A DNA stretch of 64,000 nucleotides, from assembly GCA_963700785.1 (NCBI GenBank), contig CAVOYZ010000008.1:124001-188000 (forward strand), in the 5' to 3' direction. The position numbers and the translations under genes are program-made. A model generated the notes under the pieces. It was given only the letters and a program-made list of their open reading frames with translations. It did no database searches and was not told the origin of the DNA. This DNA is from CAXMST01 sp963700785. Its GTDB lineage: Bacteria; Actinomycetota; Thermoleophilia; Solirubrobacterales; 70-9. Position 1 is the first letter of the stretch; the number at the start of each line of letters is the position of its first letter. This document shows, piece after piece, positions 16,509 to 26,100 of this stretch.

Positions 16509-17597
16509 GTGCTCGCTGCCGGGCTGAGCACGCGCTCGTTCCGCAACCTCGTCGACGGTCGGATCGAGCTCGCCGCCGGCTTGACGGTCGCCCACGGCGC
16601 GAACGGCGCCGGCAAGACGAACCTGCTCGAGGCGCTGTTCTTCGCCCTCACCGGCAGCTCCTGTCGGACCCGGCGCGAGCGCGAGATGATCAGCTTCGGC
16701 CAGGACCTGGCCCGCTGCGAGGTCGAGCTCGAGCCGGAGACGGGGGAGGTCGACGATCCGCTCTCGATGCTCGCCTCGGTCTCACCCGACGGTCGCCGAC
16801 GCCGCCGGACCTCCGGTCGCGATGTCACCCCTGACGACGATCGGAGAAGACCGGCGGTCAGTGTCTTCATGCCCGACCGGCTCGCGCTGGTGAAGGGCCC
16901 ACCCGGGCCCCGGCGAGCCCACCTCGACCGACTCGCTGCCGCGATCTGGCCCGCCCGCGCGGAGGCGCGCGCCGGGTACTCGCGCGCCCTCGCCCAGCGC
17001 AATGCGCTGCTCAGCCAGGCCCGGCGGGGCGGCGGTGCCTCGGGGCTCGATGCCTGGGACCTGGAGCTGGCACGGACGGCGGCGCCGCTCGTCACCGCGC
17101 GCGCCGCCGCCGCCGAGACGCTGGCCGGCCCGTTCGCGGCCTCCGCCTCGGCGCTCGGCCTGGAGGGGGACGTCGCGCTGACCTACATTCCAAGGACCGA
17201 GGGTCTCGGTGAGGCCGAGATCGCTGCCGAGCTGACCGCTCGCCGGGCCGGCGACGTCGCCCGCGGCTTCACCGCCTGGGGGCCTCACCGCGATGAGATC
17301 GAGCTCAAGCGGGACGGTCGCTCCTTGCGGCGCTACGGCTCTCAGGGTCAGCAGCGGATCGCCCTCCTGGCGCTGCTGTTCGCCGAGCGCGAGGCGCTCC
17401 AGACGGCGCGCCGGAAGCTGCCGCTGATGCTGCTCGACGACGTGATGAGCGAGCTCGACCCGGAGCGGCGCGGCAGGCTCGTCGAGTTGCTCGACCGCGG
17501 CGGCCAGGCGCTGATCACGGCGACCGAGTCGTCGCACGTGCCGGACGGCGAGGCGCACCGGCGAATGCGCGTCGAGGATGGTCGGGTGACGACGTGA
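16509..17597 (+). CDS. recF: DNA replication/repair protein RecF
   Basis: SMC-like ATPase that helps load RecA at single-strand gaps. 362 residues. N-terminal STRSFRNLVDGRIEL, Walker A GANGAGKT at 30-37, YGSQGQQR signature around residue 277, and Walker B LPLMLLDDVMSELD followed by the conserved arginine-rich segment. GTG start. Its TGA overlaps a GTG that is in frame with the downstream DciA-like coding sequence. Confidence 0.95.
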   Translation: MLAAGLSTRSFRNLVDGRIELAAGLTVAHGANGAGKTNLLEALFFALTGSSCRTRREREMISFGQDLARCEVELEPETGEVDDPLSMLASVSPDGRRRRRTSGRDVTPDDDRRRPAVSVFMPDRLALVKGPPGPRRAHLDRLAAAIWPARAEARAGYSRALAQRNALLSQARRGGGASGLDAWDLELARTAAPLVTARAAAAETLAGPFAASASALGLEGDVALTYIPRTEGLGEAEIAAELTARRAGDVARGFTAWGPHRDEIELKRDGRSLRRYGSQGQQRIALLALLFAEREALQTARRKLPLMLLDDVMSELDPERRGRLVELLDRGGQALITATESSHVPDGEAHRRMRVEDGRVTT

Positions 17598-17677
17598 CGG
17601 CACTCGTTGCGATCCGCAATGGTGGGACGCCATGAGCTCCCTCCACCCCTCGCAGAATCTCCGAACCGCTCGCCCGG

Positions 17678-17938
17678 GTGCTGCGCGAGCGCGCGCCGAG
17701 AACCCTGCTGGCCGACCTGCAGACAGCCTGGCCCGAGGCGTGCGGGGAGGCGATCGCCGCCGCGGCCGAGCCGGTCTCGGAGCGTGACGGCCGGGTCACG
17801 ATTGCCTGTGAGAGCGGAGCCTGGGCCCAGGAGTTGGAGTTGATGTCGGACACGCTTCGGGCCCGTCTCGAGGCGATCGTCGGCGAGAACCGGATTGCGG
17901 GGCTGCGGTTCACGGCCGACCTCAGCCGCCATCGCTGA
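17678..17938 (+). CDS. DciA-like (DUF721) replicative helicase loader protein, N-terminus uncertain
   Basis: DciA proteins assist loading of the replicative helicase in bacteria lacking DnaC/DnaI. From GTG 17678 it is 86 residues, matching the DUF721 core: LLADLQTAWPEACGEAIAAAAEPV, a VTIACESGAWAQELELM strand-helix, and a C-terminal IAGLRFTADLS. The conserved first helix starts before this GTG (ISEPLARVLRER). Upstream the frame reaches a GTG at 17594 that overlaps the recF stop, but an in-frame TGA at 17633-17635 interrupts it, and no standard start lies between. Either the protein starts at the internal GTG, uses a rare start, or carries a nonsense change or sequence error. Confidence 0.75.
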   Translation: MLRERAPRTLLADLQTAWPEACGEAIAAAAEPVSERDGRVTIACESGAWAQELELMSDTLRARLEAIVGENRIAGLRFTADLSRHR

Positions 17939-18182
17939 TCGACGCGCCTGGCGAAGTTCGACATCGGTGTAGATAATTGCCCTATTTGCAGGTATTTTGT
18001 CTGCCCTCGGCGACGGTTTTGGGGCTCGGTCGGACCGGCTGCCCTGATATCCTTATGTCAACTACCTTCCTGCCCCGCGGCCCTGGGTCAGGGCTCTCGC
18101 CCGATCCGATCAGCGCGGGGCTTTGTCTGCACGGTGCCGCCGGGGCGGACGGCACCATCTATATCTAGGCGAAAGGAACTCT
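17939..18182 (+). promoter_or_regulatory. AT-richer gyrB upstream region
   Basis: 244 bp without a gene. Bases 17965-18065 are markedly AT-richer than the surroundings, with runs such as TAGATAATT, TATTTTGTC and TATCCTTATG, so promoters and perhaps an unwinding or supercoiling-responsive element are likely. Several -10-like hexamers occur, but none pairs with a convincing -35. CTATATCT close to the start (18159-18166) and AAAGGA (18172-18177) as ribosome site precede the gyrB GTG. No DnaA boxes seen. Confidence 0.45.
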
Positions 18183-20594
<2,412 letters not shown>

Positions 20595-20630
20595 GCCCAC
20601 TGCACCCCGGGACGGAAGGGACTGATCTGG

Positions 20631-23174
20631 ATGGAGGGATCGAGCGAGCTGCTCTCGGGCGGCAACATCGAGGAGCGGGAGCTGACGACCGAGATGCGGT
20701 CGTCCTATCTGGACTACGCGATGAGCGTGATCGTCGGGCGGGCGCTTCCCGACGTCCGCGACGGGCTGAAGCCGGTCCACCGGCGGGTGCTCTACGCGAT
20801 GCACGACCTCGGCCTGCAGCCGACCCGGGCGTACCGCAAGTGTGCCTACATCGTCGGCGAGGTGATGGGCAAGTACCACCCGCACGGCGACTCGGCGATC
20901 TACGACACGCTGGTCCGCATGGCGCAGGAGTTCAGCCTGCGCTACCCGCTGGTCGACGGTCAGGGCAACTTCGGCTCGATCGACGACGACCCGGCGGCGG
21001 CGATGCGCTACACCGAGGCCCGCCTGACCCGGCTCGCGACCGAGATGCTGCGCGACATCGAGTCGGAGACGGTCGACTTCGTCCCCAACTACGACGAGTC
21101 GAGCACCGAGCCCAGCGTGATGCCCTCGAGGTTTCCGAACCTGCTCGTCAACGGCTCGTCCGGGATCGCGGTCGGGATGGCGACCAACATCCCGCCGCAC
21201 AACCTGCTCGAGGTGACCGCCGCGGTCAACGCCTTCCTCGACGACCCGGAGATCGACACGGACGGCCTGATGAAGTACGTCAAGGGACCCGATTTCCCCG
21301 GCGGCGGGCTGATCATGGGCTCGGACGGCATCCGTGAGGCCTACCGCTCCGGCCGCGGTAGCGTCCGGGTCCGGGCCAGGGCGCATGTCGAGCCGCTCAA
21401 GGGCGGCAAGGAGGCGATCATCGTCACCGAGCTGCCGTTCATGGTCAAGAAGGGCGGTGAGGGCGGCCTGATCCAAAAGATCGCCGACCTGGTCCGCGAC
21501 AAGAAGATCTCGGAGATCTCCGACCTGCGGGACGAGTCGGACCGGTCAGGGATGCGACTGGTGATCGAGTGCAAGCGCGACGCGATGGCCCGCATCGTGC
21601 TCAACAAGCTCTACAAGCACACGCAGATGCAGGCGACCTTCGGCGTCAACGCCGTCGCCCTCGTCGACAACGTCCCGCAGACGCTCTCGCTTCGCGACCT
21701 GATCCGCCACTACGTCAGCCATCAACGCGAGGTCGTCACCCGGCGGACCCAGTATGAGCTGCGCCAGGCCGAGGCCCGGGCCCACGTCCTCGAGGGGTTG
21801 TTGGTCGCGCTCGACAACCTCGACGAGGTGATCGCCCTGATCCGCGCCTCGGCCGATGCCGACGAAGCCCGCGGCGGGCTGATGGACAAGTTCGGCCTCT
21901 CCGAGATCCAGGCCCAGGCGATCCTCGACATGCGCCTGCAGCGGCTCACCGCGCTCGAGGCGGGCAAGGTCCGCGAGGAGCACGGCGAGCTGGTCGCGAA
22001 GATCAAGCATCTGCGGGAGGTGCTCGGCGACGAGAAGCTGATCGACGGCTTGATCCGGGACGAGCTGGCGCAGGTCGCGGAGCGTCACGGCAATCAGCGG
22101 CGGACCGAGATCGGCTTCGCCGAGGGCGAGGTCGACATCGAGGACATGATCGCCGACCAGCAGATGGTGATCTCGCTGACCGCATCCGGCTACGCCAAGC
22201 GGCTGCCGCTTGCGACCTACCGCCAGCAGCACCGGGGCGGCAAGGGGGTCAGCGGAATGGACCTCAAGGAGGGCGACTACATCGAGCACCTCCGGATCTG
22301 CTCGACTCACGACTTCCTCCTGTTCTTCACCAATCGCGGCAAGGTCTACCGGCTCAAGGTCTACGAGCTGCCGGAGGGGTCGCGCACCGCCCGCGGCAAG
22401 GCGCTCGTCAACGTGCTGCCTCTCAGCGACGGCGAGCGGGTGATGGCGGTGATCCCGACCCGCGACTTCAGCGAGGGCAAGTACCTGGCCTTCGCGACCG
22501 CCAAGGGCCTGGTCAAGAAGACCGAGTTCATCAAGTACAACACCCCGATCCGCGCCGACGGGATCATCGCGATCAAGGTCCGCGACGACGACGAGTTGGT
22601 GCAGGTGCGGTTGACCAGCGGCGAGGACGATCTCCTGCTGGTCTCGAAGTCGGGCCATGCATCGCGGTTCAGCGAGCAGGCGGTTCGGCCGATGGGCCGT
22701 GACACGTCGGGCGTCAAGGGGATGAACGTCACCGCGAAGGTCGGGGGCGAGCCGAATCGCGTGCTGGCGATGGACGTCGCCCGCGAGGACACCGAGCTGT
22801 TCGTGGTCACCTCGAACGGCTACGGCAAGCGCACGGCGATCGCCGAGTACCCGGTCAAGGGCCGTGGCACCAAGGGGGTGCTGACCGCGAAGCTGACCGA
22901 GAAGAAGGGCGGCCTCGCCGGTGCGCTGATCGTCCGCGAGCACGAGCAGCTGCTGTTCATCAGCCAGAACGGGATGGTGCAGCGCACCTCCGTCAAGGGC
23001 ATCTCGCAGATGGGTCGTGCGACCCAGGGAGTCCGGGTGATGAACATGAAGGAGGACGACTCGGTCAGCGCCGTCGCGCTCGTCGTCGAGGACACGGCCG
23101 ATGCGGTCGCCGAAGATCTCGCCGACGAGCTGATCTCGAGCAACGGGGCGGAGCCCGAGCCCGCCGAGGACTGA
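20631..23174 (+). CDS. gyrA: DNA gyrase subunit A
   Basis: Breakage-reunion subunit. 847 residues. The catalytic tyrosine is Tyr127 in AAMRYTEARL. The quinolone-determining region is HGDSAIYDTLVRMAQ with Ser88 and Asp92 at the two main resistance positions, so it looks quinolone-sensitive. The C-terminal beta-pinwheel carries a variant GyrA box QHRGGKG at about 531-537 (usual second residue is Arg or Lys), needed for DNA wrapping. An acidic tail (EPEPAED) ends the protein. SD GGAAGGGA upstream. Confidence 0.97.
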   Translation: MEGSSELLSGGNIEERELTTEMRSSYLDYAMSVIVGRALPDVRDGLKPVHRRVLYAMHDLGLQPTRAYRKCAYIVGEVMGKYHPHGDSAIYDTLVRMAQEFSLRYPLVDGQGNFGSIDDDPAAAMRYTEARLTRLATEMLRDIESETVDFVPNYDESSTEPSVMPSRFPNLLVNGSSGIAVGMATNIPPHNLLEVTAAVNAFLDDPEIDTDGLMKYVKGPDFPGGGLIMGSDGIREAYRSGRGSVRVRARAHVEPLKGGKEAIIVTELPFMVKKGGEGGLIQKIADLVRDKKISEISDLRDESDRSGMRLVIECKRDAMARIVLNKLYKHTQMQATFGVNAVALVDNVPQTLSLRDLIRHYVSHQREVVTRRTQYELRQAEARAHVLEGLLVALDNLDEVIALIRASADADEARGGLMDKFGLSEIQAQAILDMRLQRLTALEAGKVREEHGELVAKIKHLREVLGDEKLIDGLIRDELAQVAERHGNQRRTEIGFAEGEVDIEDMIADQQMVISLTASGYAKRLPLATYRQQHRGGKGVSGMDLKEGDYIEHLRICSTHDFLLFFTNRGKVYRLKVYELPEGSRTARGKALVNVLPLSDGERVMAVIPTRDFSEGKYLAFATAKGLVKKTEFIKYNTPIRADGIIAIKVRDDDELVQVRLTSGEDDLLLVSKSGHASRFSEQAVRPMGRDTSGVKGMNVTAKVGGEPNRVLAMDVAREDTELFVVTSNGYGKRTAIAEYPVKGRGTKGVLTAKLTEKKGGLAGALIVREHEQLLFISQNGMVQRTSVKGISQMGRATQGVRVMNMKEDDSVSAVALVVEDTADAVAEDLADELISSNGAEPEPAED

Positions 23175-23220
23175 GTCGTCTGGACGCCGACTGCCCGGTC
23201 TGCTTGAATCGCGGGACCGG

Positions 23221-23236
23221 AGAAAGGAGGTGGTCC
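23221..23236 (+). promoter_or_regulatory. near-complete anti-Shine-Dalgarno complement
   Basis: AGAAAGGAGGTGGTCC is identical to the complement of the common 16S rRNA 3' end (AGAAAGGAGGTGATCC) except for one base that still allows a G-U pair, so all 16 positions could pair. It lies five bases before the TTG of the mini-ORF. A second partial match, GGAGGTGA, is inside the mini-ORF at 23267-23274. Confidence 0.6.
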
Positions 23237-23240
23237 TAAC

Positions 23241-23285
23241 TTGAGTTCGATGTTTTCTGGGACACCGGAGGTGACGGGCCGCTAG
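23241..23285 (+). CDS. 14-codon mini-ORF after gyrA
   Basis: Reading from TTG gives the peptide MSSMFSGTPEVTGR and then TAG; an internal ATG would give 11 residues. I do not recognise a function. The case for translation is the exceptional ribosome-binding sequence just upstream. The stop is followed at once by a perfect 6-bp hairpin (23285-23300), then a second hairpin and a strong terminator-like stem, all before the next gene, which fits a leader peptide, a regulatory small RNA with a coding part, or a ribosome-pausing element. No paralogue is seen elsewhere in the window. Confidence 0.45.
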   Translation: MSSMFSGTPEVTGR

Positions 23286-23358
23286 GCGGCGCGGGCCGCC
23301 CGGCGAATACCACCCGGGCACCGGCGGGCCGGCGTGATCGGGAGAGTCCCGCCCGATC
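23285..23358 (+). ncRNA. two hairpins downstream of the mini-ORF
   Basis: Hairpin 1: GGCGGC (23285-23290), loop GCGG, GCCGCC (23295-23300), starting on the last base of the mini-ORF stop. Hairpin 2: GATCGGG (23336-23342) and CCCGATC (23352-23358) with a 9-base loop. Together with the terminator stem at 23397 they suggest a structured transcript of about 200 nt. No known RNA family recognised. Confidence 0.35.
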
Positions 23359-23396
23359 GTTGAAAGGCGCCGCACCCGTTTCCGAACCGCACCTGA

Positions 23397-23431
23397 GCGA
23401 GGCCGCCGCCCATTCCGGGCGGCGGCCTCGC
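23397..23431. terminator. strong 15-bp hairpin after gyrA/mini-ORF
   Basis: Perfect inverted repeat GCGAGGCCGCCGCCC, loop ATTCC, GGGCGGCGGCCTCGC. It is followed by CGCATTTGC, so only a weak U-stretch. The most stable simple hairpin I saw in the window. Likely ends the gyrBA/mini-ORF transcript. Confidence 0.65.
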
Positions 23432-23496
23432 CGCATTTGCAGACGCCCCGCCCCCTCCGCCGCTACCTTGGGGCCCTGACCGTGTTCGAGAACCCG

Positions 23497-23997
23497 ATGC
23501 GCAATCACCTGCCCGCAGCCCTGCTCGCTGCCCTCCTGGTCGCCCTGGCGGCGCTCACCTCCGTCGCCCTGGCGAATGAGCAGGTCGTTCGCGATGACCG
23601 CGCCGAGACCAAGCAGCTGAAGCGACACCCGCGGCTCGACATCGTCCGCGCCACCGCCGGCCATCGCGACGGGCTGCTCATGCACACCGTGACGATGAGA
23701 CGGGCGGTCGACGCGGATCGTGGCAAGGAGCGGCCGCTGATCGGCCTCAACGTGCGCGGCGGCCGACGCTCGGAGCTGGAGTACCTGGTCTTCGGAGGGG
23801 CGGTCTTCAAGCTGCGAAACAACCGCGATCCGAAGGTGGTCGCGGACGCCGAGCTGACCTCTCGCGGCCGGCGCTGGGTCTACCTGTTCGATCCGCAGGA
23901 GCTCGGTCTGACTCGCTACGGCTGGGTCGCGATCACGGCCAAGGGCCGGACGGGCGACGTCGCCCCCGCCGATCGCTATCGCCAGCATCGCGCCTGA
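23497..23997 (+). CDS. small exported protein of unknown function
   Basis: 166 residues from ATG 23497. The N-terminus MRNHLPAALLAALLVALAAL followed by TSVALANEQ is a clear signal peptide with a probable cleavage after ALA. The mature part is basic and strand-rich (DIVRATAGHRDGLLMHTVTM, LEYLVFGGAVFKLRNNRDP), compatible with a compact beta-sandwich; I recognise no family. A GTG at 23482 is an alternative start, and TACCTT (23464-23469) may be its -10. The terminator upstream makes it an independent transcript. Convergent with the HNH gene, 16 bp apart. Confidence 0.7.
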   Translation: MRNHLPAALLAALLVALAALTSVALANEQVVRDDRAETKQLKRHPRLDIVRATAGHRDGLLMHTVTMRRAVDADRGKERPLIGLNVRGGRRSELEYLVFGGAVFKLRNNRDPKVVADAELTSRGRRWVYLFDPQELGLTRYGWVAITAKGRTGDVAPADRYRQHRA

Positions 23998-24013
23998 GCC
24001 CGCGACGCGGCGC

Positions 24014-24616
24014 TCAGGCGGCGAGGCCGAGGTACGGCTCCCAGGACTCCGGGACCCGTGGGGCGGCGACGCGGATGAAGATGCCCGGTCCGGGCGCCCT
24101 CGGCGAGCAGCTCGGGTGCATCTCGATCTCGATCGGCAGCCGGTTGCCCTTGCGACGGTTGCAGGGACCGCAGGCCGCGACGATGTTCTCCCAGACCGAC
24201 TTGCCGCCCCGGCTCCTCGGGATCACGTGGTCGACGGTTAGCCCGGAGCGCTGCGAGCCGCAGTACTGACAGGTCCAGGAGTCTCGCGCGAGCACCGCCT
24301 TGCGGGTGATCTTCCGGCGGTGGATGTCGCGCGGGATCCGCACGTAGGTCACCAGCCTGACCACCAGCGGGCGATCGAGCGAGATCCGCTCGCTGCGCAG
24401 GCACTCGTCGCTGCGCTCGACCAGCTCCGCCCGCTCCTTCAGCAGCAAGACGGCCGCCCTGCGGACGGTGCAGACGTTGATCGGCTCGTAGCTTGCGTTG
24501 AGAACCAGGACCCGTCCCCCGATCGAGCGGACCGCGGCACGCGAGTCGGTGTCGGCACCGTTCAGCGGGCGTCGCCACCCCCGCGCCCTCTGGGCCGGAT
24601 CGGCAAGAGTGTCCAT
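24014..24616 (-). CDS. HNH endonuclease domain protein
   Basis: 200 residues. N-terminal LVLNASYEPINVCTVRRAAVLLL is the conserved lead-in of a widespread actinobacterial HNH family. The HNH core has a zinc-knuckle CQYC, LTVDHVIPRSRGG, WENIVAACGPCNRRKGNR with the second CxxC. A C-terminal part of about 40 residues is proline-rich. Biological role of these chromosomal HNH proteins is not established; no toxin/immunity or intron context is visible. A TAGAAT -10 lies 9 bases before the ATG. Confidence 0.85.
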   Translation of the reverse strand: MDTLADPAQRARGWRRPLNGADTDSRAAVRSIGGRVLVLNASYEPINVCTVRRAAVLLLKERAELVERSDECLRSERISLDRPLVVRLVTYVRIPRDIHRRKITRKAVLARDSWTCQYCGSQRSGLTVDHVIPRSRGGKSVWENIVAACGPCNRRKGNRLPIEIEMHPSCSPRAPGPGIFIRVAAPRVPESWEPYLGLAA

Positions 24617-24625
24617 CGCGCGGCG

Positions 24626-24631
24626 ATTCTA
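24626..24631 (-). promoter_or_regulatory. -10 element for the HNH gene
   Basis: TAGAAT (five of six) on the minus strand; the predicted start site falls within about 4 bases of the ATG at 24616, implying a nearly leaderless mRNA. No good -35. Confidence 0.45.
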
Positions 24632-24663
24632 TCCACGGTCGCCAACGGCAGCCGCGAGCGGGC

Positions 24664-24681
24664 GCCTGAGCGGCCTCAGGC
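24664..24681. terminator. small hairpin between pheA and the HNH gene
   Basis: GCCTGAG, loop CGGC, CTCAGGC: a perfect 7-bp stem 13 bases after the pheA stop. No U-tract; a weak terminator or processing hairpin. Confidence 0.35.
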
Positions 24682-24694
24682 AGGCCCGGCCTGG

Positions 24695-25552
24695 CTATAG
24701 CGGCGGCGGCCCGCCGAGCGGGTAGCTGCCGAGGATCCGAACCGTGTCGGCCTTGCGCCGCAGGGCGGCGACCGCCTCCGCGGTGACGCCGCCCGAGACG
24801 TCACCGGCGATGTCGATGAAGAACAGATAGCGCCCGAGGCCGCGCCGCAGCGGCCGCGACTCGATCCGGGTCAGGTTCACATCGCGATTGGAGAATTCGG
24901 TCAGGGCGTCGACCAGCGCCCCGGGCCGGTCGTCGCCGAGCTCGGAGAAGGCCAGCGTCGTCCGCCACGGGCCCTCGCCCTCGGGCCGGGCATCGAGCTC
25001 CCCGCCGGCCAGCCACACGAACCGGGTGACGTTGTCGGCGACGTCCTCGACGCCCTCGCGGAGGATCACGCAACCGTAGGCGAGCGCCGCCGCCGCCGAG
25101 CCGAGCGCCGCCCACGGCTCGGCCGAGCCGGCGACGCGTCGCACGGCGTCGCTGGTGCTCGCGATCGATCGAACCTCGGCGTCCGGCAGCTGCTCGCGGA
25201 TGAAGCGGGCGCACTGGGCGTTGGCCTGCGGGTGGGAGAGCACCACGGCGATCTCGCCGAGGTCCAGCTCGCGGGCGGCGATCAGGTTGTGCCGGATCGG
25301 ATGGTCGTACTCACCGACGATCTGAACCCGGGAGGTGTCGAACGCGATCGCGTCGAGGGTCGAGCGGACCGAGCCCTCGATCGAGTTCTCGAACGGGACG
25401 AAGCCCCGCTCGACCTCGCCCCGCTCGACCGCGTTGACGGCATCGAAGATCGTCGCCCGCGGCGCCAGCTCGATGTCCTCGCGCCCGTCGAGTGAGGCCA
25501 GCAGCGCCTCCTCGTTGTAGGTGCCGGTCGGACCGAGGTAGCTGATCTTCAC
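24695..25552 (-). CDS. pheA: prephenate dehydratase
   Basis: Converts prephenate to phenylpyruvate in phenylalanine biosynthesis. 285 residues: two-lobed dehydratase domain (YLGPTGTYNEEALL, FVPFENSIEGSV, LSHPQANAQC, and the catalytic TRF in NVTRFVWL) followed from about residue 195 by an ACT domain with the Phe-binding ESRP motif, so feedback inhibition by phenylalanine is expected. There is no chorismate mutase domain. ATGA overlap with the upstream DUF4446 gene. Confidence 0.95.
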   Translation of the reverse strand: MKISYLGPTGTYNEEALLASLDGREDIELAPRATIFDAVNAVERGEVERGFVPFENSIEGSVRSTLDAIAFDTSRVQIVGEYDHPIRHNLIAARELDLGEIAVVLSHPQANAQCARFIREQLPDAEVRSIASTSDAVRRVAGSAEPWAALGSAAAALAYGCVILREGVEDVADNVTRFVWLAGGELDARPEGEGPWRTTLAFSELGDDRPGALVDALTEFSNRDVNLTRIESRPLRRGLGRYLFFIDIAGDVSGGVTAEAVAALRRKADTVRILGSYPLGGPPPL

Positions 25553-26055
25553 CGGCCGGCGCTCTCCGCGGCCAAACGCAACGCCTCGGTCTCCTCGGGC
25601 GACAGCTCGAGCTCGGATCTGCCGTCGCTGACGGGCTTCGCATACACCCGTGCCTGTTCGCGCTGAAGGATGGCCGAGAGCACGACCCCGTTGCCCCGCT
25701 CGTCGAGCAGCGCGACCGAGCTCGACTGCCGGCCGGTGCTCTCGTTGAAGGCGTCGTAGCGGACCACGGCGCTACCGGAGACGGACCCGTCGAGCCGCTC
25801 CTCCGCCGCCGTCATGCGCCCGGAGAGCGCCTTCGCGACACGCTCGAGCTCGGCCCCGAGGTCCTCCACCCGCCGCCGCGTCTCGACGCCGTGGGAGACG
25901 AGGTCCTCTTGCCCGGAGTCACCGAGCACGGCCCGCTGCTCGCGCCGCAGACGCCGCAGCCGCAGCGCCAGCGCCGCGGTCGAGATCAGCGCGAGCAGCG
26001 CGATGCCGGCAGCGGCGACGGCGACGATTCCCGCTGTCGAGCCAAGGTCTTCCAA
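25549..26055 (-). CDS. DUF4446 membrane-anchored protein
   Basis: 168 residues. One N-terminal transmembrane helix (about 8-32), a predicted coiled coil (40-90), and the DUF4446 core VVRYDAFNESTGRQSSSVALL, NGVVLSAILQREQARVYAKP, ELSPEETEALRLA. Function unknown in all relatives; these genes are common in actinobacteria and firmicutes, often near the origin. Likely cytoplasmic-facing. Cotranscribed and translationally coupled to pheA, though no functional link is obvious. Confidence 0.88.
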   Translation of the reverse strand: MEDLGSTAGIVAVAAAGIALLALISTAALALRLRRLRREQRAVLGDSGQEDLVSHGVETRRRVEDLGAELERVAKALSGRMTAAEERLDGSVSGSAVVRYDAFNESTGRQSSSVALLDERGNGVVLSAILQREQARVYAKPVSDGRSELELSPEETEALRLAAESAGR

Positions 26056-26100
26056 CAGCGCTCAGAATAGGGACGGCGCGAGGGTGACGGGCGGCCCGCG

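Noticed and set aside
24014..24616. HNH gene as a homing endonuclease or toxin
   Set aside because: No intron/intein host, repeats or immunity partner; N-terminal segment matches a common chromosomal actinobacterial HNH family.
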